Shown here in pieces: positions 10,390-23,654 of a DNA stretch of 64,000 nt. Under the pieces are notes generated by a model. The model searched no databases. It was not told the DNA's origin and saw only the letters and a program-made list of their open reading frames with translations. The DNA is from Serratia sp. M24T3. Lineage in GTDB: Bacteria; Pseudomonadota; Gammaproteobacteria; Enterobacterales; Enterobacteriaceae. The DNA lies in contig NZ_AJHJ01000009.1 of assembly GCF_000257645.1 (NCBI RefSeq), positions 107,304-171,303 on the forward strand, written 5' to 3'. The translations under genes and the position numbers were made by a program. Every line of letters begins with the position of its first letter. Position 1 is the first letter of the stretch.

Positions 10390-11253
10390 GTGAACGCTGA
10401 CAACCCTTTCAATTTATTATTACCAGCAGCAACGGCTAAAGTCGCTGAAGATGCAGGTGTGTATAAAGCTACTAAACAACCTATAAAAACTTTCTTCCTG
10501 GCGATTACTGCCGGCGTATTTATTTCAATCGCCTTCGTTTTTTATATCACCTCGACAACTGGCACTTCGACCATTCCTTTCGGACTGGCAAAGCTGGTGG
10601 GGGGTATTTGTTTCTCTTTGGGGCTAATGCTGGTGGTGGTTTGCGGTGCAGACTTGTTTACCTCCACCGTGCTAACCGTTATTGCCAAAGCCAGCGGTCG
10701 AATTACATGGGGACAGCTGGCGCGTAACTGGGCCAACGTCTATATCGGCAATCTGGTGGGTGCTCTGTTTTTTGTGGCGCTGATTTGGCTTTCCGGCATG
10801 GCGATGACTGATAACGGCCAATGGGGATTGAATGTCCTGCAAACTGCCGATCACAAAATGCATCACACTTTTGTCGAGGCTGTTTGTCTTGGGATCCTGG
10901 CCAATCTGATGGTTTGTCTGGCGGTCTGGATGAGTTACTCCGGGCGAAGCCTGATGGACAAAATGTTCGCCATGATTCTGCCGGTTGCTATGTTTGTTGC
11001 CTGCGGCTTCGAGCACAGCATTGCCAACATGTTCATGATCCCACTCGGGATTGTTATCAAAAATTTCGCTGCTCCCGAGTTTTGGCAAGCCGTTGGCAGT
11101 GCGCCGGAAAAGTTTGCCGACCTGAATATTTTACAATTTGTCACTGCCAATCTGGTCCCGGTGACGATGGGTAACATCATCGGTGGCGGCTTGCTGGTGG
11201 GTCTAACCTATTGGGTTATTTATCTGCGCGATGGGCAAGCTCAGCAACATTAA
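10390..11253 (+). CDS. focA: Formate channel FocA
   Basis: Pentameric inner-membrane channel that exports and re-imports formate made by pyruvate formate-lyase. The product is 287 residues and starts at a GTG with AGAGAG upstream, MNADNPFNLLLPAA matching the E. coli N-terminus. Six hydrophobic segments of the FNT family are visible. The conserved pore histidine lies in CGFEHSIANMFMIP, and VCGADLFTS carries the omega-loop region. It is the first gene of focA-pflB, with pflB starting 55 bases downstream. Confidence 0.96.
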   Translation: MNADNPFNLLLPAATAKVAEDAGVYKATKQPIKTFFLAITAGVFISIAFVFYITSTTGTSTIPFGLAKLVGGICFSLGLMLVVVCGADLFTSTVLTVIAKASGRITWGQLARNWANVYIGNLVGALFFVALIWLSGMAMTDNGQWGLNVLQTADHKMHHTFVEAVCLGILANLMVCLAVWMSYSGRSLMDKMFAMILPVAMFVACGFEHSIANMFMIPLGIVIKNFAAPEFWQAVGSAPEKFADLNILQFVTANLVPVTMGNIIGGGLLVGLTYWVIYLRDGQAQQH

Positions 11254-11308
11254 CGCTGCCGGTCGTGAAATTTAGATTTTGGGAAATTAAATTAGAGGTA
11301 GGTGCAAC

Positions 11309-13591
11309 ATGTCTAAGCTCAATGAGAAATTGACCACTGCATGGCAGAATTTTAGCGCTGGCGAGTGGCAGACTGAAGTCAACGTACGTGACTTTATTCA
11401 GAAAAACTACTCCCCTTACGAGGGCGATGAATCATTTTTGGCAGGCGCCACTGCGGCGACGACGACTCTGTGGGACAGCGTGATGGTAGGCATCAAGCAG
11501 GAAAACGCGACTAAAGCGCCTGTTGATTTCGATACCGACCTTGCCTCGACAATCACCTCGCACGATGCCGGTTATATCAATAAATCGCTGGAAACCATTG
11601 TTGGTTTGCAGACCGATGCGCCATTAAAACGCGCCATTATTCCTTTCGGCGGCATCAAAATGGTTGAGGGTTCGTGTCAGGTTTATGGCCGTGAACTCGA
11701 CCCGCAGCTGAAAAAAACCTTTACTGAATATCGCAAAACGCATAATCAGGGCGTATTTGATGTTTACACCAAAGACATCCTGAACTGCCGTAAATCTGGC
11801 GTTTTGACCGGTTTACCTGATGCCTATGGCCGTGGCCGTATTATCGGTGACTATCGCCGCGTCGCGCTTTACGGCATCGACTACTTGATGGCCGACAAAT
11901 ACGCGCAATTCCAATCCCTGCAATCACGACTGGAAAACGGCGAAGATTTGTCGATGACCATTCAGCTGCGCGAAGAAATCTCTGAACAGCATCGTGCGCT
12001 GGGCCAAATCAAACAAATGGCGGCCAAATACGGTTTCGACATTTCGGGCCCAGCAAGCACTGCTCAAGAAGCCGTGCAGTGGACATACTTCGGCTATCTG
12101 GCGGCGGTGAAATCACAAAACGGTGCAGCAATGTCATTCGGTCGCGTATCGACCTTCCTCGACATATTCATCGAACGCGATATCAAAGCCGGCAAACTGA
12201 ATGAAAAACAAGCACAGGAATTAATTGACCATCTGGTAATGAAACTGCGCATGGTGCGTTTCCTGCGTACTCCAGAATACGACGAGTTGTTCTCGGGTGA
12301 CCCAATCTGGGCGACAGAATCTATCGCCGGTATGGGCGTCGATGGCCGCACGCTGGTGACTAAAAACAGCTTCCGCTTCCTGAACACTCTATACACTATG
12401 GGGCCTTCCCCAGAGCCAAACATGACCATTTTGTGGTCAGAAAAGCTGCCGGTAAACTTCAAGAAATACGCGGCTAAAGTCTCCATCGATACTTCATCCA
12501 TTCAGTATGAAAATGACGATCTGATGCGTCCGGACTTTAACAATGATGATTACGCCATTGCCTGCTGCGTGAGCCCGATGATTGTCGGCAAACAGATGCA
12601 ATTCTTCGGCGCGCGAGCCAACCTGGCAAAAACCATGCTCTACGCCATCAATGGCGGTGTTGACGAGAAGATGAAAATCCAGGTTGGCCCTAAAGAAGCG
12701 CCAATGATGGATGAAGTGCTGGACTACGATAAAGTGATGGAACGTATGGATCACTTTATGGATTGGCTGGCCAAACAGTATGTAACTGCGTTGAATGTCA
12801 TTCACTTTATGCACGACAAATACAGCTACGAAGCTTCACTGATGGCGCTGCACGATCGCGATGTTTATCGCACTATGGCTTGCGGTATAGCCGGTTTATC
12901 AGTAGCTGCCGACTCACTGTCTGCGATTAAATACGCCAAAGTCAGCACTATCCGTGATGAAGATGGCCTGGCCGTTGATTTCAAAATCGAAGGCGAATAT
13001 CCACAGTTCGGTAACAACGATGCGCGGGTTGACGATATTGCCTGCGACCTGGTCGAACGTTTCATGAAGAAAATTCAGAAACTGCCAACCTATCGCGACG
13101 CGGTGGCTACCCAGTCAGTGCTTACCATCACCTCAAACGTGGTGTACGGTAAGAAAACAGGTAACACTCCAGACGGTCGCCGTGCCGGTGCACCATTTGG
13201 ACCAGGCGCCAACCCGATGCATGGCCGTGACCAGAAAGGCGCCGTTGCCTCTCTGACCTCAGTGGCTAAACTGCCGTTTGCCTACGCCAAAGACGGTATT
13301 TCATATACTTTCTCCATCGTGCCAAACGCGCTGGGCAAAGACGATAACGTACGCAAAGCCAACCTTGCTGGACTGATGGACGGTTACTTCCATCATGAAG
13401 ACGCCATCGAGGGCGGCCAGCACCTTAACGTCAACGTGATGAACCGCGAGATGCTGCTTGAAGCGATGGAAGATCCTGAAAAATATCCACAGCTGACCAT
13501 CCGCGTTTCCGGCTATGCCGTGCGCTTTAACTCGCTGACCAAAGAGCAGCAGCAGGACGTTATTACCCGAACCTTTACTAAATCCATGTAA
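11309..13591 (+). CDS. pflB: Formate acetyltransferase 1 (pyruvate formate-lyase)
   Basis: Glycyl-radical enzyme that splits pyruvate with CoA into acetyl-CoA and formate during anaerobic growth. The product is 760 residues, identical in length to E. coli. The active-site cysteine pair lies in IACCVSPM (419-420 counting Met) and the radical glycine in [10 protein letters not shown] near residue 735. The ATG is preceded by GAGGTAGG. It is co-transcribed with focA and activated by the PflA encoded next. Confidence 0.98.
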   Translation: MSKLNEKLTTAWQNFSAGEWQTEVNVRDFIQKNYSPYEGDESFLAGATAATTTLWDSVMVGIKQENATKAPVDFDTDLASTITSHDAGYINKSLETIVGLQTDAPLKRAIIPFGGIKMVEGSCQVYGRELDPQLKKTFTEYRKTHNQGVFDVYTKDILNCRKSGVLTGLPDAYGRGRIIGDYRRVALYGIDYLMADKYAQFQSLQSRLENGEDLSMTIQLREEISEQHRALGQIKQMAAKYGFDISGPASTAQEAVQWTYFGYLAAVKSQNGAAMSFGRVSTFLDIFIERDIKAGKLNEKQAQELIDHLVMKLRMVRFLRTPEYDELFSGDPIWATESIAGMGVDGRTLVTKNSFRFLNTLYTMGPSPEPNMTILWSEKLPVNFKKYAAKVSIDTSSIQYENDDLMRPDFNNDDYAIACCVSPMIVGKQMQFFGARANLAKTMLYAINGGVDEKMKIQVGPKEAPMMDEVLDYDKVMERMDHFMDWLAKQYVTALNVIHFMHDKYSYEASLMALHDRDVYRTMACGIAGLSVAADSLSAIKYAKVSTIRDEDGLAVDFKIEGEYPQFGNNDARVDDIACDLVERFMKKIQKLPTYRDAVATQSVLTITSNVVYGKKTGNTPDGRRAGAPFGPGANPMHGRDQKGAVASLTSVAKLPFAYAKDGISYTFSIVPNALGKDDNVRKANLAGLMDGYFHHEDAIEGGQHLNVNVMNREMLLEAMEDPEKYPQLTIRVSGYAVRFNSLTKEQQQDVITRTFTKSM

Positions 13592-13621
13592 CCAGTATTA
13601 AAGTTAATCGTCATTACTATC

Positions 13622-13646
13622 AAGGCTCTACTCCGGTAGGGCCTTT
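13622..13646 (+). terminator. Terminator after pflB
   Basis: Stem AAGGC-CTAC with GTAG-GCCTT around a TCCG loop, one mismatch, followed by only TTTT. It lies between pflB and pflA and is probably partial. Confidence 0.6.
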
Positions 13647-13707
13647 TGCCAGCTGCTTTTTCAAGACTCCACGAGAAGGAGTCCTGGGACTATGGAGAAC
13701 ACCTGCA

Positions 13708-14448
13708 ATGTCAATCCAAGGTCGCATTCACTCATATGAATCCTGCGGTACCGTTGACGGTCCCGGCATACGTTATATCGTGTTCTTTCAGGGCTGTCTG
13801 ATGCGTTGTATGTACTGCCACAATCGCGACACCTGGGATCTGCACGGTGGCAAAGAGGTCAGCGTCGAAGATCTGATGAAAGAGATCGTGACCTATCGTC
13901 ATTATATGAAAGCGTCGGGAGGCGGCGTTACCGCTTCAGGCGGAGAGGCTGTCTTGCAGGCCGAATTTGTGCGCGACTGGTTTCGCGCCTGTCAGGCAGA
14001 AGGCATTACAACCTGTTTAGACACCAACGGTTTTGTGCGTCGTTACGATCCGGTAATCGATGAACTGATCGATGCCACCGACCTGGTAATGCTTGACCTG
14101 AAACAGCTCAATGATGATATCCACGAAAAACTGGTCGGCGTATCCAACCACCGCACGCTGGATTTCGCCCGCTATCTGGCCGAACGCAACAAACGCACCT
14201 GGATCCGTTACGTAGTTGTGCCCGGTTGGTCAGATGATGAACACTCGGTCCACATGCTCGGCGAATTCACCAAAGATATGGCAAATATCGAAAAAATCGA
14301 GCTGCTGCCCTATCACGAGCTTGGCAAGCATAAATGGATAGCGATGGGCGAAGAGTACGGCCTTGAGGGCGTTAACCCGCCGAGCAAAGAGATCATGGAT
14401 AAGGTGAAAGGGATCTTGGAAAGCTATGGCCACACAGTAATGTATTAA
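13708..14448 (+). CDS. pflA: Pyruvate formate-lyase 1-activating enzyme
   Basis: Radical SAM enzyme that abstracts a hydrogen from the PflB glycine to create the radical. The product is 246 residues, the E. coli length. The iron-sulfur cluster motif CX3CX2C is Cys30, Cys34 and Cys37 in [21 protein letters not shown] follows as the SAM-binding glycine segment. It sits 116 bases downstream of pflB, after a weak terminator. Three ERIC elements follow its stop. Confidence 0.97.
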   Translation: MSIQGRIHSYESCGTVDGPGIRYIVFFQGCLMRCMYCHNRDTWDLHGGKEVSVEDLMKEIVTYRHYMKASGGGVTASGGEAVLQAEFVRDWFRACQAEGITTCLDTNGFVRRYDPVIDELIDATDLVMLDLKQLNDDIHEKLVGVSNHRTLDFARYLAERNKRTWIRYVVVPGWSDDEHSVHMLGEFTKDMANIEKIELLPYHELGKHKWIAMGEEYGLEGVNPPSKEIMDKVKGILESYGHTVMY

Positions 14449-14490
14449 TAAATCAGTAAATTAAGTATGGTCGAGTCTTTAGCTTTTGGC

Positions 14491-14603
14491 AGATACCCAA
14501 AGTAATTGGAGCTGCAACAAGGCGGCAAGCGAGACGAATCCCCGGGAGTTTACATCACTAAGTGACTGGGGCGAGCGAGCGTAGCCAACACAGTTGCGGT
14601 TAC
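14491..14603 (+). repeat. ERIC element, tandem copy 1 (3' end missing)
   Basis: Begins AGATACCCAAAGTAATTGG and contains the ERIC core GTGACTGGGG followed by GAGCGAGCG. The last 14 or so bases of the unit are absent, because copy 2 begins directly after CAGTTGCGGTTAC. Confidence 0.9.
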
Positions 14604-14730
14604 AGATACCCAAAGTAATTGGAGCTGCAACAAGGCGGCAAGCGAGACGAATCCCCGGGAGCTTACATCAGTAAGTGACTGGGGTGAGCGAGCGTAGCCA
14701 ACACAGTTGCAGATTCAAGTACGAAGGGTA
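14604..14730 (+). repeat. ERIC element, tandem copy 2 (complete)
   Basis: A complete 127-base unit ending in TACGAAGGGTA. The central AGTAAGTGACTGGGGTGAGC matches the segment used for the standard ERIC2 primer. It is followed by a 17-base leftover tail (14731-14747) that matches the end of copy 1. Confidence 0.92.
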
Positions 14731-14747
14731 AACACAGTTGCGGTTGC

Positions 14748-14875
14748 AGATACCCAAAGTAATTGGAGCTGCAACAAGGCGGCAAGCGAGACGAATCCCC
14801 GGGAGCTTACATGAGTAAGTGACTGGGGTGAGCGAGCGTAGCTAATACAGTTTCGGCTTCAAGTACGAAGGGTAT
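14748..14875 (+). repeat. ERIC element, tandem copy 3 (complete)
   Basis: A complete 128-base unit with the same ends as copy 2 and a few substitutions. It stops five bases before the complement of the ycaD stop codon, so it forms the 3' untranslated part of the ycaD transcript as well as of pflA. Confidence 0.92.
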
Positions 14876-14880
14876 CTTTA

Positions 14881-16026
14881 TCAGGCAGTGGCAACAGGTG
14901 TAGATTGTTGATCCGCTTTGCGCAATAACATTACCAGATAAACCAGCGCCACGGCGGCGATCATCACAAACAACACCCGGTCAGAGTACTTCTGCATCAG
15001 CATCGCGGTCATTGATGGCCCCGCCAGACTGCCAATGGTGTAGCTCATCAGCAATGTCTGGTTCATCGCCACCAACTCGTCCGAGCTAACCTTTTCACAG
15101 GCCCAGGACATTGCTACCGGATACAGCGTAAAGCCGGCACAGCCCAGCACAAACAGAGCCGGTGCCATTGCATAACCTGCAAGCATTGCGATACTGCCGA
15201 GAATAATCACGAACACTTGCACACGCAGCACCATCAAACGACCATAGCGGTCGGCAAGTCGCCCTACCGGCCATTGGCCGATAATCCCGGAGCTGACCAA
15301 TAACGCCATCCAGTAACCCACATCTGCATCGCTCAAACCACGGTGCGCCAGAAACAGCGGCATCAAGCCGTAAAGCGAACCCAGCACAATACCGGAAATT
15401 ACGCAGCCATTGATTCCAAGCCGTGCACTACGCCGTTTGAACATCGGCCACACTGAAAGAGTTGGCAATTCGCTGTCTTGATTAGCAATGTGCGCAAATA
15501 ACAGCGGCAGCATAGCGATAACAATCAGCCCTGTGACCCACGGAATAACGCTAAACAATTCGGTGGAGACTTTACCGAGGAGCAACTGGCCCATAACAGT
15601 GCCGATATAATAAACAATCATGTAAGCAGCCAACAGCTGCCCACGGTTTTTCACCGTTCCGCTACGCAGCAACGCACTCTCAACCACCACCCAAATCAGC
15701 GCACAGCCGATACCGGCCATAAAACGCCAACTGACCCATCCCATAAAGCTCATTGAGAGTGTCAATCCTGCGGTCGCAACGGCAAACAAGATGCAAGAAA
15801 GTTGGTAGCTGAGATTAAAGCCAAAGCGCTTGATGATTCGACCTGCAATCAATGTCCCTACTAAATTACCGGCGTAATAAGAAGAGCTTACCAGCCCCAC
15901 TTTCCAGGTAGGCAGGGTTTCGTGCGTCAACCATAAAGGGACGAGGGTGCTCAAAACCGCAATTGATACGGTCAACAGCAAAAGGCCGCAGAGCAGCAAC
16001 AGCACCGGGCGAGAATACGCAGACAT
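14881..16026 (-). CDS. ycaD: MFS transporter YcaD
   Basis: Predicted 12-helix major facilitator superfamily transporter of unknown substrate. The product is 381 residues (E. coli YcaD 382). The N-terminus [19 protein letters not shown] and the motif [17 protein letters not shown], with the MFS loop [10 protein letters not shown] in the second half, are clear. No strong ribosome site precedes the ATG. In E. coli, dmsABC and other genes lie between ycaD and serS; here ycaD is followed directly upstream by the serS region, and its 3' end meets the ERIC cluster. Confidence 0.88.
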   Translation of the reverse strand: MSAYSRPVLLLLCGLLLLTVSIAVLSTLVPLWLTHETLPTWKVGLVSSSYYAGNLVGTLIAGRIIKRFGFNLSYQLSCILFAVATAGLTLSMSFMGWVSWRFMAGIGCALIWVVVESALLRSGTVKNRGQLLAAYMIVYYIGTVMGQLLLGKVSTELFSVIPWVTGLIVIAMLPLLFAHIANQDSELPTLSVWPMFKRRSARLGINGCVISGIVLGSLYGLMPLFLAHRGLSDADVGYWMALLVSSGIIGQWPVGRLADRYGRLMVLRVQVFVIILGSIAMLAGYAMAPALFVLGCAGFTLYPVAMSWACEKVSSDELVAMNQTLLMSYTIGSLAGPSMTAMLMQKYSDRVLFVMIAAVALVYLVMLLRKADQQSTPVATA

Positions 16027-16312
16027 AGGGATTGAGCGACCAGAAATGCAAGGAAATTGCGCGCATCATGCCACTGGCAATAAAAAAGTCAATCTGGCGA
16101 AATCGAGCCGCCGCACAATCTGTATTTCGATGATTTAAATAACTAATCAATCGTCTGAATGAAGAAAATCACGGCTCGACCGAAGATTTTCTATCAAGAT
16201 GATTATTAAGGAATTTATTTTAAATTTGGATGGGAAAACTTGAAAAAACAGCTTTAAAACAAGACGTTCGATTAAAAAATATCGCCGATGGTTATAAACC
16301 CCAAAAGGGTAC
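16027..16312. other. Gene-free AT-rich gap upstream of ycaD
   Basis: Between the ycaD start and the serS terminator I see no ORF, RNA gene or repeat. It should hold the ycaD promoter, but no hexamer pair stands out enough to call. Confidence 0.5.
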
Positions 16313-16344
16313 AAAAAAGGCCGAACGCCTTAACGTTCGACCTT
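16313..16344 (-). terminator. Rho-independent terminator after serS
   Basis: Minus-strand stem AAGGTCGAACG/CGTTCGGCCTT (one G-U pair) followed by TTTT, about 65 bases past the serS stop. Confidence 0.8.
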
Positions 16345-16408
16345 GATGATTATTGAGAAATTAAGCGACTGATGAGACCATCGCTCTTATTTCCAAATAA
16401 TTACCTGC

Positions 16409-17773
<1,365 letters not shown>

Positions 17774-17805
17774 TTATCAGTGGTAACCTTACCGCAAGAG
17801 CAAAT

Positions 17806-19149
17806 TTATCGGTAGCGTTTTGTCGGGCTATTTTGATCTTGTTCAGTCAACCACGCCAGCTTTTCACCGATTTTACCTTCCATACCCCGTGCGGTCGGAT
17901 AATAGTACTGCGTTTTTGCCATTTCAGGGGGAAAATAGTTCTCTCCCGCCGCATAGGCGTTGGGTTCGTCATGGGCGTAGCGATATTCTGCACCCAGCCC
18001 CATTTCTTTCATTAGCTTGGTTGGCGCATTGCGTAAATGCTCAGGCACGTCGTAATCGGCTTGCTCTTTGGCATCGCGCATCGCAGCTTTGAAAGCTGTG
18101 TAAACAGCGTTGCTTTTGGGCGCACAGGCCAGATAAACGATGGCCTGGGCAATTGCTCTCTCGCCTTCTGCTGGCCCAACGCGGGTAAAACAGTCCCAAG
18201 CCGCTATGGCAATTTGCATCGCGCGCGGATCGGCATTGCCCACGTCTTCGGATGCAATGGCCAGCAAACGCCTTGCAACATACAGCGGATCGCCACCGGC
18301 GGTAATAATCCGTGCATACCAGTAAAGCGCCGCATCTGGAGCAGAACCACGTACTGATTTGTGCAGCGCAGATATCAAGTCGTAATAGCGATCGCCTTTA
18401 TTATCAAAGCGTGCGCTGCGTTCGCCGGAGATTTCATTGAGCAGCTCAGTAGTCAGCACTCGGACTCCCTGCTCATCAGTCTCCGCCATATCTGCCATCA
18501 TTTCGATGCTATTCAATGCACGACGGGCGTCGCCGTTGACCAACTCGGCCAACATGCGCCGAGTCTGCGGAGAAATACGGATATTTTGACCGGCATAACC
18601 GCGATCGGCGTTGTTCATCGCCTGATCGATGACTTTCTCGATGTCGTCCGCCGTTAATCCCTTGAGCAGATAAACGCGGGCTCGGGATAGCAGCGCCGAG
18701 TTCAGCTCAAAACTTGGATTTTCGGTAGTTGCGCCGATAAAAGTAATGGTGCCGTCTTCAATGTGCGGCAGAAAAGCATCCTGCTGGCTTTTGTTGAAGC
18801 GGTGTACTTCATCGACAAACAGAATCGTGCGTCGACCGGCATTGCGATTCTGACGGGCACGCTCAATGGCTTCGCGGATTTCTTTAATTCCGGAAGTCAC
18901 CGCGGATATGCGTTCGACATCGGCATCGGCATAACGGCCAATGAGCTCTGCCAATGTTGTTTTTCCCGTTCCCGGTGGTCCCCACAGGATCATGGAGTGC
19001 AGTTGCCCCGCCTCGATAGCGCGAGGCAAAGGCTTACCCGGAGCCAACAGATGCTGCTGGCCGATGTATTCAGCTAACGTCACTGGCCGCATTCTGGCAG
19101 CCAGTGGCTGAAACTCATTGTGGGAAAAATCGAGTGACAGATTGCTCAC
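17806..19149 (-). CDS. rarA: Replication-associated recombination protein A (AAA+ ATPase)
   Basis: AAA+ ATPase of the RarA/Mgs1/WRNIP1 family that acts at stalled replication forks with SSB and RecA. The product is 447 residues, as in E. coli. Walker [10 protein letters not shown] is at 57-65, Walker B is in [19 protein letters not shown], and [19 protein letters not shown] holds sensor 1. The start is GTG at 19149. Its ribosome site GAGG overlaps the lolA stop codon, with seven bases between the genes, so the two are probably translationally coupled. Confidence 0.96.
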   Translation of the reverse strand: MSNLSLDFSHNEFQPLAARMRPVTLAEYIGQQHLLAPGKPLPRAIEAGQLHSMILWGPPGTGKTTLAELIGRYADADVERISAVTSGIKEIREAIERARQNRNAGRRTILFVDEVHRFNKSQQDAFLPHIEDGTITFIGATTENPSFELNSALLSRARVYLLKGLTADDIEKVIDQAMNNADRGYAGQNIRISPQTRRMLAELVNGDARRALNSIEMMADMAETDEQGVRVLTTELLNEISGERSARFDNKGDRYYDLISALHKSVRGSAPDAALYWYARIITAGGDPLYVARRLLAIASEDVGNADPRAMQIAIAAWDCFTRVGPAEGERAIAQAIVYLACAPKSNAVYTAFKAAMRDAKEQADYDVPEHLRNAPTKLMKEMGLGAEYRYAHDEPNAYAAGENYFPPEMAKTQYYYPTARGMEGKIGEKLAWLTEQDQNSPTKRYR

Positions 19150-19156
19150 TAAGTCC

Positions 19157-19768
19157 TCACTGACGTTGATCGTCTAGCGTCACGCCTTTAGGCGGAGTGA
19201 ATTTGAATTTAGCATCATCAACGGAGGCATTCTGCTCGCCTTTAAGGGCGTAGGCGCTGCGTTGGCCGTCTTGCTCAACGGCAGTGAAGCTTTTGATGGT
19301 GCCGCTTGAGGTTACAGTAATCGCAAACTGCTTGAGATTGCCGGTTGCTGATTTAGGCGTCAGGTTAAAATCATCGCCTTTCTGGGTAACGTTATATTTG
19401 GCCCAGTCGCTGCTGTCGTTGCGGGTAATCAGCATAAATGGTGTGTTACCCGTTGCGTTTTTCAGCCAGGTTGCCGTCACTTGCTCAACAAATGGATTGT
19501 AGAACCACAGCGTTTTGCCGTCAGACACCAGAATGCTTTCATCCGGCGACGTCATGTGCCAGTTAAACAAGTTAGGACGCTTCACCCACAGCTGCCCTTC
19601 GCCTTGCTGAACGTTGGAACCGTCGTCGCCGGTTACTGTTTGCGTAAAGCTGGCATGGAAAGTGTTCAGCTTACCGAGACGGCTCTTTAAATCGCTGCTG
19701 GCATCCGCCAATACAGATCCTGAAATAAACGCGGTCAATAAACAGCCTACAGCTAATAATTTTTTCAT
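19157..19768 (-). CDS. lolA: Outer-membrane lipoprotein carrier LolA
   Basis: Periplasmic chaperone that takes lipoproteins from the LolCDE extractor to LolB on the outer membrane. The product is 203 residues from the ATG at 19768, the E. coli length; a start at 19792 would spoil the signal peptide. Residues 1-21 are a signal peptide ending in SVLA before DASSDL. The mature part contains FHASFTQTV and [13 protein letters not shown], conserved in the family. It lies in the order lrp-ftsK-lolA-rarA-serS seen across enterobacteria. Confidence 0.96.
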   Translation of the reverse strand: MKKLLAVGCLLTAFISGSVLADASSDLKSRLGKLNTFHASFTQTVTGDDGSNVQQGEGQLWVKRPNLFNWHMTSPDESILVSDGKTLWFYNPFVEQVTATWLKNATGNTPFMLITRNDSSDWAKYNVTQKGDDFNLTPKSATGNLKQFAITVTSSGTIKSFTAVEQDGQRSAYALKGEQNASVDDAKFKFTPPKGVTLDDQRQ

Positions 19769-19975
19769 TGTTATTGTTACCTCAAAATCCATTGCGAACA
19801 GACGACCTCTCCCAACAATTGGGGGAATAAGCGGGAAAACAACCCCAGAGCTAAACTTTAGCTGAACCTATTGGCTCACCGATAGCTCAATCGTCTGAGA
19901 ATTAACGCTTTTACGATTCTTTGCAAACGCGACTAACAGGCGGGTCGACGCTGCAAAACGGAACGGCAGAATTGC

Positions 19976-19999
19976 CAAGGGCCGCATTTGCGGCCCTTG
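19976..19999 (-). terminator. Hairpin at the ftsK 3' end
   Basis: A perfect 10-bp stem (CAAGGGCCGC and its complement) with a 4-base loop begins 11 bases past the ftsK stop. No T tract follows, so it may stabilise the mRNA end or be a weak terminator. Confidence 0.5.
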
Positions 20000-20009
20000 T
20001 TCTACCCCC

Positions 20010-23000
20010 TCAACTCTCGTGAGGCGGTGGTGCAAGTACTTCGCGGTTGCCGTTGTGACCCGGCGTGCTCACGATAGACTGTGCCTCCATTTGTTCAACG
20101 ATACGTGCCGCACGGTTATAGCCAATGCGGAACTGGCGCTGAACGCCGGAAATTGATGCACGACGTTTCTCAACCACAAACTCTACGGCCTGATCGAATA
20201 ACGGATCCAGCTCTTCACCCTCTTCAAGACCTGAACTGCCGCCTTCGCCCTCTTCACCGCCCTTGATAATGCTGTCGATATACTGAGGGCGGCCGCGCGC
20301 TTTCCAATCCTGAACGACAGCGTGAACTTCCTGATCGCGCACAAAAGCTCCGTGAACGCGGATCGGAATCGAGGAGTTAGGCGCCATATAAAGCATGTCA
20401 CCCATTCCCAGCAAGGACTCCGCGCCGCCCTGATCGAGGATAGTTCTCGAATCAATCTTGCTCGAAACAGTAAAGGCAATACGGGTCGGAATGTTAGCCT
20501 TGATCAAGCCTGTAATGACGTCTACCGAAGGACGCTGAGTTGCCAGCACCAGGTGAATACCTGCTGCACGCGCCTTTTGTGCCAGGCGGGCAATCAGTTC
20601 TTCAACTTTTTTACCGACAGTCATCATCAGGTCGGCAAATTCATCCACCAGCACCACGATAAACGGCTCTTTACCCAGCTTCCTCGGCTCATGGCCCATG
20701 CTGTCGCTCGGTTTCCAGAATGGGTCCGGGATTGGCCAGCCCATATCTTCCGCTTCCTTGATTTTCTCGTTGTAACCGGCAAGGTTACGCACGCCAAGGG
20801 CAGACATCAGCTTATAGCGACGTTCCATCTCACCGACACACCAGCGCAACGCATTGGCGGCGTCTTTCATGTCGGTAACAACTTCAGTCAACAGATGCGG
20901 AATACCTTCATATACTGACAGTTCAAGCATTTTCGGGTCGATCATGATAAAGCGCACGTCTTCCGGCGTAGCCTTATACAACATGCTCAGGATCATGGCA
21001 TTAACGCCGACTGATTTACCCGAACCGGTAGTACCCGCGACCAGCAAGTGAGGCATTTTTGCCAAATCTGCCACCACGGGTTGACCGGAGATATCTTTAC
21101 CCAGCACTACGGTAAGTGGAGAAGGATCGTTTTTGAACTGAGGACAGTCGAGCACTTCCCGCAGATAAACTGTCTGGCGCTTTTTATTCGGCAGCTCAAG
21201 GCCGACATAAGGCTTGCCAGGAATGACCTCGACGATACGCACCGCTACAGTGGACAGCGATCGCGCCAGGTCGCGTGACAGATTGGAAATGCGGGCAGCT
21301 TTAACACCCGGCGCCAGATCCAGTTCAAAACGCGTAATTACCGGCCCCGGAAGCTTGTCTACCACTTCGGCCTTGATACGGTAATCGTTCAGCCGAGCTT
21401 CAATCAGCTGCGCCGTTTGCTCGAGGGCAAACATGTCAACTGGCTCTTCCGTTGCAGGTGCCGAAGTCAGGAGATCCAGACTTGGCAACGGCGTAGTTGG
21501 CCTATTGACCGGCATTTCGTTACGCATCAGCGCCGGATGGATCAGGCTATCCATTGGTGATTTCACGGGCTCGGGCTGCGTCTGCGATTCAGCGGCATAC
21601 TGCTGAGGCTCGGCAGCATACTGCGGCTCGTTAACAGGGGCCGATGGCGCGTGTTGGCTGTAAGCTGCGGGTTGTTTTGACTCTTCAACCTGTGGTGAAA
21701 GCGTAAACAACGGTTCAACAGGCGTATCATCAATCAAATCGGCCATCGGAGAGAAATTGAAGGCGTCATGAGTGCTGATATTCTGGCCAGACAACGACTG
21801 AGCATCCTGCGGCAACTGATGGGCAGGCGCAGATTGCTGATAATGCGTTTCCTGATACGGCTGGGATTCCTCCGCCTCGACGGGTTGATAACGCGCCTGC
21901 TCACGGGCGGCAAACTGCTGGCGCAGCTGTGCCTGAAGCAACGCATCCTCATCGTCTTCTACCGGCTCTGCCTGTTCAACCGTTTCACCATAGCGCTGGT
22001 TTTGCTGATCAACCCATGCCTGCCTTAATGCAGCCTGTTGCAGTGCTTCCTCGTCTTCGGCAGAGTCACTTTCGATCTGATGCTGAGACTGGGTCTCACG
22101 TGCCAGACGAGCCGCCTCTTGCTCTTGTTGCTCGGCAATACGCTGAGAAGGTAGCTTGATGCCATAAGACGCCAGCTCGCGGCGGGTAGGCAGCTTCACA
22201 GGGTTGGGGCGCGGCAATTCTGGGCCAAAGCCTTTCTTGATTTGCGGATTTTCATCACTCACGGCGCTGAAAGCCGGCATAAAGGTATTGCCTGCTTCGG
22301 CAGCAGCTGATTTACCGGCCTGAGCCAGACCCGTTGCCAACGCGGCGGTTGCCGCAACGCTGCTGACTTCTGGCGCAGCGCTAAAATCGAACGGTGAACG
22401 ATCGTGATGTTGAGGTTCAGTTACCTGATTCCAGTCGCCCAGCTGTGGCTCATCGTAACGACGAGTCTGCGCAGAAGCTGCTGGCTGAACCGTGCGGGGC
22501 GCAGGGGTTTCTTGCGGAACTTCAAAACTATAAAGCGGCGGCGTTGCTGGCTGTATTGGCGCAGCGGCTGGCGCAACAGGCTGAGCCGCTGTTTGCGCAT
22601 CAACATGTCCCTGAGACAACGGATTCACCGGTGCAACAGATTCGCCTGCGGCAGGCATTTCAGGGTGAACTTCGGCAACAGCCGATGTTTGTGCCTGGGC
22701 TTTATCGTGGATAGAAGAGGCAGAAAACAGGACGTCGTCATCCTCGTCGGCCATTGCCGCTGCTGAAACTATTGCTGTCGCCGCCGTTGCCAGCCGAGCA
22801 GGGTCTGCTGGACTATGCTCGCTCTTTTGCTCTTCATGATGCTTGTCATTGAGCAATGTATCGTCGTGTTCTTCACGCTCGTCATACTCGTAGTCGTAAT
22901 CATCATCACGTCGCGAACGGTTGGTCATAAAGGTGGTAGCACCCAAAATCGTACCACCAATCTTTTCAGCGATAGTGAGCCATGACCAACCGGTGAACAG

Positions 23001-23528
23001 GGTCAAACCTGCCGCCCAGACACAAAGCAGGAGCAGCGTTGCGCCAATGTTGTTGAACCATGGGGTCATCGCCGTGCCCAGAAGACTGCCTATCACGCCG
23101 CCAGAAGCGAAGTAATAAAGGTCGTCAATATTGAGCGACGCCAGTCCACACGAGGTGAGGATGAGCGCCAGCGTCCCTATCAAACGCAGCGACAGGGTGA
23201 AATAGTCAATGTAATCCTGATTGTCTCGCTGACGGAAAGAGGCCCAGCAAAGGCAAAGCATGATTGGAGGAATGGCATATCCCAACACACCAAAGATGAA
23301 GAATATTGTATCGGCCATCCAGGCCCCGACGCCGCCACCCAAATTATGGATAGGACCATGCCAAGAGGTTTGTGACCAGCTTGGATCGGACGGATTGAAA
23401 CTAAGCAGTGCTGCCATCAAATAAATGGCGAAAACGGCTACCACAACCAGCACGGCCTCCAGAATACGGCGGCCACCGCTGAGTTTTTTCAAGGTAACGT
23501 CTTTATCTTCTGTATATTCCTGGCTCAA
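20010..23528 (-). CDS. ftsK: DNA translocase FtsK
   Basis: Septal DNA pump that couples division to chromosome segregation and activates XerCD at dif. The product is 1172 residues, shorter than the 1329 of E. coli because of the linker. The N-terminus has several membrane segments (for example residues 24-46 and 74-97). The linker from about 200 to 680 is rich in Ala, Gln, Glu and Pro. The motor has Walker A in [14 protein letters not shown] and Walker B in [12 protein letters not shown]. The C-terminal gamma winged helix ([20 protein letters not shown]) reads KOPS sites. It starts at ATG 23528 with [16 protein letters not shown]. Confidence 0.96.
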   Translation of the reverse strand: MSQEYTEDKDVTLKKLSGGRRILEAVLVVVAVFAIYLMAALLSFNPSDPSWSQTSWHGPIHNLGGGVGAWMADTIFFIFGVLGYAIPPIMLCLCWASFRQRDNQDYIDYFTLSLRLIGTLALILTSCGLASLNIDDLYYFASGGVIGSLLGTAMTPWFNNIGATLLLLCVWAAGLTLFTGWSWLTIAEKIGGTILGATTFMTNRSRRDDDYDYEYDEREEHDDTLLNDKHHEEQKSEHSPADPARLATAATAIVSAAAMADEDDDVLFSASSIHDKAQAQTSAVAEVHPEMPAAGESVAPVNPLSQGHVDAQTAAQPVAPAAAPIQPATPPLYSFEVPQETPAPRTVQPAASAQTRRYDEPQLGDWNQVTEPQHHDRSPFDFSAAPEVSSVAATAALATGLAQAGKSAAAEAGNTFMPAFSAVSDENPQIKKGFGPELPRPNPVKLPTRRELASYGIKLPSQRIAEQQEQEAARLARETQSQHQIESDSAEDEEALQQAALRQAWVDQQNQRYGETVEQAEPVEDDEDALLQAQLRQQFAAREQARYQPVEAEESQPYQETHYQQSAPAHQLPQDAQSLSGQNISTHDAFNFSPMADLIDDTPVEPLFTLSPQVEESKQPAAYSQHAPSAPVNEPQYAAEPQQYAAESQTQPEPVKSPMDSLIHPALMRNEMPVNRPTTPLPSLDLLTSAPATEEPVDMFALEQTAQLIEARLNDYRIKAEVVDKLPGPVITRFELDLAPGVKAARISNLSRDLARSLSTVAVRIVEVIPGKPYVGLELPNKKRQTVYLREVLDCPQFKNDPSPLTVVLGKDISGQPVVADLAKMPHLLVAGTTGSGKSVGVNAMILSMLYKATPEDVRFIMIDPKMLELSVYEGIPHLLTEVVTDMKDAANALRWCVGEMERRYKLMSALGVRNLAGYNEKIKEAEDMGWPIPDPFWKPSDSMGHEPRKLGKEPFIVVLVDEFADLMMTVGKKVEELIARLAQKARAAGIHLVLATQRPSVDVITGLIKANIPTRIAFTVSSKIDSRTILDQGGAESLLGMGDMLYMAPNSSIPIRVHGAFVRDQEVHAVVQDWKARGRPQYIDSIIKGGEEGEGGSSGLEEGEELDPLFDQAVEFVVEKRRASISGVQRQFRIGYNRAARIVEQMEAQSIVSTPGHNGNREVLAPPPHES

Positions 23529-23567
23529 GAAAGGCTCTCCAGGTTCCTGTGAACTGAAATAGCGCTA

Positions 23568-23590
23568 GCGCCGGGAATGAAGCCCGGCGC
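23568..23590 (-). other. GC-rich hairpin between lrp and ftsK
   Basis: A perfect 8-bp stem GCGCCGGG/CCCGGCGC with a 7-base loop, 64 bases after the lrp stop and 40 bases before ftsK. It lacks a T tract, so its role is unclear: attenuator, pause or mRNA end protection. Confidence 0.45.
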
Positions 23591-23654
23591 CAAGGCTGTA
23601 TGAATACACAGGAGTGTAGCTAAATAAATTAGGTTTTGCACCTGTACCTTTTAC

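Noticed and set aside
14491..14875. Possible CRISPR array
   Set aside because: Units are 113-144 bases with no spacers, and they match ERIC, not CRISPR repeats.
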